5,810 nt of DNA, from the NCBI GenBank assembly GCA_945861175.1, contig CAMATR010000140.1:1-5810 (forward strand), given 5' to 3'. The stretch comes from Chitinophaga pinensis. Its GTDB lineage: Bacteria; Bacteroidota; Bacteroidia; Flavobacteriales_D; Crocinitomicaceae. The notes under the pieces are model-generated. The model saw nothing but the letters and a program-made list of their open reading frames with translations, made no database searches and had not been told where the DNA came from. Below, piece by piece: positions 5,746 to 5,810 of the stretch (the first letter of the stretch is position 1; each line of letters begins with the position of its first letter). A program made the position numbers and the translations under genes.

Positions 5746-5810
5746 CTGAATCATGCTCGCCTTTTTTACGGATAGGAAATTTAAGCTCTAGCACCCACAA
5801 ATCGTAAGTG

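Larger units (their letters stand above)
5449..5810 (-). pseudogene. pseF: CMP-pseudaminic acid synthetase-like (PseF), frameshifted; 5' end off window
   Basis: PseF transfers CMP from CTP to pseudaminic acid, the activation step before glycosyltransfer. The C-terminal half is recognisable: LEMFWPENLNTRLQDLPKAFHDAGQYY, then FFTKASGGIL and ARDIDSENDWHIAE, ending at TAG 5449-5451. The ATG at 5752-5754 is not the true start. Upstream, family sequence continues in other frames: YPIFRSLKK (the family's YPIQRALK-like motif) joins NENGNLEMFWPEN if one A is restored in the A7 run at 5696-5702, and RKKGEHDSVF joins FIQEFAYPIF if one T is restored in the T7 run at 5739-5745. With both restored the frame is open from 5809 to the stop with no nonsense codon. 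The N-terminal nucleotide-binding half is outside the window. It sits 3 nt upstream of the TylF-like gene. PseF is preferred over NeuA because of the MFWPEN-NTR-QDL and FHDAGQ-Y motifs. Confidence 0.85.

Noticed and set aside
5449..5754. Complete small protein of 101 residues starting at 5754
   Set aside because: The first ~20 residues make no sense in the family, while PseF motifs continue upstream in other frames, so this is the tail of a frameshifted gene.
1..5810. CRISPR arrays, tRNA or rRNA genes, rho-independent terminators
   Set aside because: I saw no regularly spaced repeats, no RNA-gene-like stretch and no convincing hairpin followed by a T run; almost all sequence is accounted for by genes or pseudogenes.

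Overview
The window is a low-GC (roughly one third G+C by sampling rows) surface-glycan cassette, entirely on the minus strand, cut at its downstream end by the remains of a higher-GC (about 54%) IS30-family insertion sequence. The recognisable genes point to a Gram-negative bacterium that makes, or once made, a pseudaminic-acid-type nonulosonic acid for flagellin, LPS O-antigen or capsule. The IS30 transposase tail resembles proteobacterial copies. I cannot name the species. The composition difference and the IS suggest a laterally acquired accessory island that is decaying.

Layout, in transcription order (right to left): 5810-5449, C-terminal half of a pseF-like CMP-sugar synthetase, broken by two frameshifts and running off the window; 5445-4672, intact TylF/MycF-type methyltransferase; 4665-3775, a second SAM methyltransferase reduced to a pseudogene by two nonsense codons and three frameshifts; 3778-3203, intact GNAT acyltransferase; 3222-1315, intact two-domain fusion of an extended SDR (sugar epimerase/dehydratase type) and an ATP-grasp ligase; 1318-644, intact HAD-family phosphatase; 642-203, N-terminal part of a pseI-like synthase with two in-frame stops, then truncated; about 202-1, right end of the IS30 element.

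All genes abut or overlap (gaps of 1-6 nt, overlaps of 4-20 nt), so this was one operon read from beyond the right edge. No promoter or terminator is visible. In the ancestral pathway the PseI-type enzyme would condense a 6-deoxy-hexosamine with phosphoenolpyruvate and the PseF-type enzyme would activate the product as the CMP-sugar. The GNAT, SDR/ATP-grasp, HAD and methyltransferase genes would build or attach a decoration (acyl, amide-linked and/or O-methyl). That last step is inference.

The striking pattern is selective decay. The two diagnostic nonulosonate genes and one methyltransferase are broken, several by inferred one-base contractions in A/T runs, while four neighbouring ORFs totalling about 3.9 kb are uninterrupted. 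The reconstructions of the broken genes were made by reading the minus strand in all frames. They rest on remembered family motifs, not on an alignment.
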